DNA of 64,000 nucleotides from Colias croceus (Eukaryota > Arthropoda > Insecta > Lepidoptera > Pieridae): positions 1,560,001 to 1,624,000 of the forward strand of contig NC_059551.1 of NCBI RefSeq assembly GCF_905220415.1, given 5' to 3'. A program made the position numbers and the translations under genes. Below, piece after piece: positions 63,652 through 64,000 of this stretch; the first letter of the stretch is position 1; each line of letters opens with the position of its first letter. The notes beneath the pieces are model-generated. The model was not told the origin of the DNA. It searched no databases and saw nothing but the letters and a program-made list of their open reading frames with translations.

Positions 63652-63898
63652 CAGGGTGTCCCACTATTGGTATACTAAGCGCGAAGGGATTTGTAGTTTT
63701 GCATACACTGATCACGTAAAAAATACATAAACAACAAAATTACGTCAAAATTTTTTTGCTAAATTTTTCCTGAAAATCCATGTTGTCTTCTCTAGCTTCG
63801 CGCAACCGGCATATACCGCTTCTCTAATGTGAGCATTTTGTCTATGAAAACAACTATAACCTCCTTTGGGCTTAGTATACCAACAGTGGGACACCCTG
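63652..63898. mobile_element. TA-flanked MITE, CAGGGTGTCCCACT family, copy 2
   Basis: Ends CAGGGTGTCCCACTATTGGT and ACCAACAGTGGGACACCCTG, with TA outside. It sits at the centre of a wider palindrome (TTATAAAGAGAAATTAAG ... CTTAATTTCTCTTTATAA) and lies in the Pgm intron after exon 4. Confidence 0.75.
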
Positions 63899-64000
63899 TA
63901 TACGTACTTAATTTCTCTTTATAACTTATTGCAATTTTTTTTAAATCATTACATCTAATCTTTAAAATCAGCAGTAAAAAAAGTACAGGTATCGAAATTT

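Overview
The window is AT-rich eukaryotic nuclear DNA whose introns and intergenic spaces are crowded with repeats. Genes have many short GT-AG exons with GC-rich third positions. Short Helitron-like elements (TC...CTAG, inserted between A and T), tRNA-headed SINEs with TGATGA tails and R1-clade LINE remains all point to an insect, most likely a moth or butterfly (Lepidoptera). No cellular gene is complete except two amidase paralogues.

Layout. 480-4225 (+): the last five coding exons of S-adenosylmethionine decarboxylase (SamDC/AMD1); the first part lies outside the window. The frame after its TGA stop stays protein-like for 88 more codons. 5697-7535: a large GC-rich minisatellite. 10341-20146 (-) and 22242-30361 (-): two tandem fatty-acid amide hydrolase 2-like (FAAH2) genes with almost matching exon structures (547 and 516 aa deduced), both with intact amidase-signature catalytic residues. 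60312 to the window end (+): the first four coding exons of phosphoglucomutase (PGM1-type), continuing off the edge.

Between the amidases and phosphoglucomutase lies a mobile-element zone of nested insertions. 20767-21686 is a MULE-type fold-back element with an 8-bp target duplication. 33866-38514 is a head-to-tail row of four Helitron-like units; the fourth is split by a hAT-type element (34396-38352, TSD ATAAAAAT). That hAT contains a long-TIR element carrying a cysteine-rich CXC ORF (34880-36384) and a second hAT (36602-38160, TSD CGCGGGTG), itself containing a Helitron. 41677-43340 is a TA-flanked TIR element with a short HTH fragment.

43550-59121 (-) is an errantivirus-like endogenous retrovirus with apparently identical 293-bp LTRs, a tRNA-Ser primer-binding site and open gag, pol and env frames. 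Its 5' leader is split by a roughly 7.9-kb insertion bounded by 22-bp inverted repeats (50621-58516). That insertion carries a decayed R1-clade LINE (about 51115-52870) and an apparently complete DIRS-type tyrosine-recombinase retrotransposon (about 53185-58163). All assignments come from reading motifs by eye; no database search was run.
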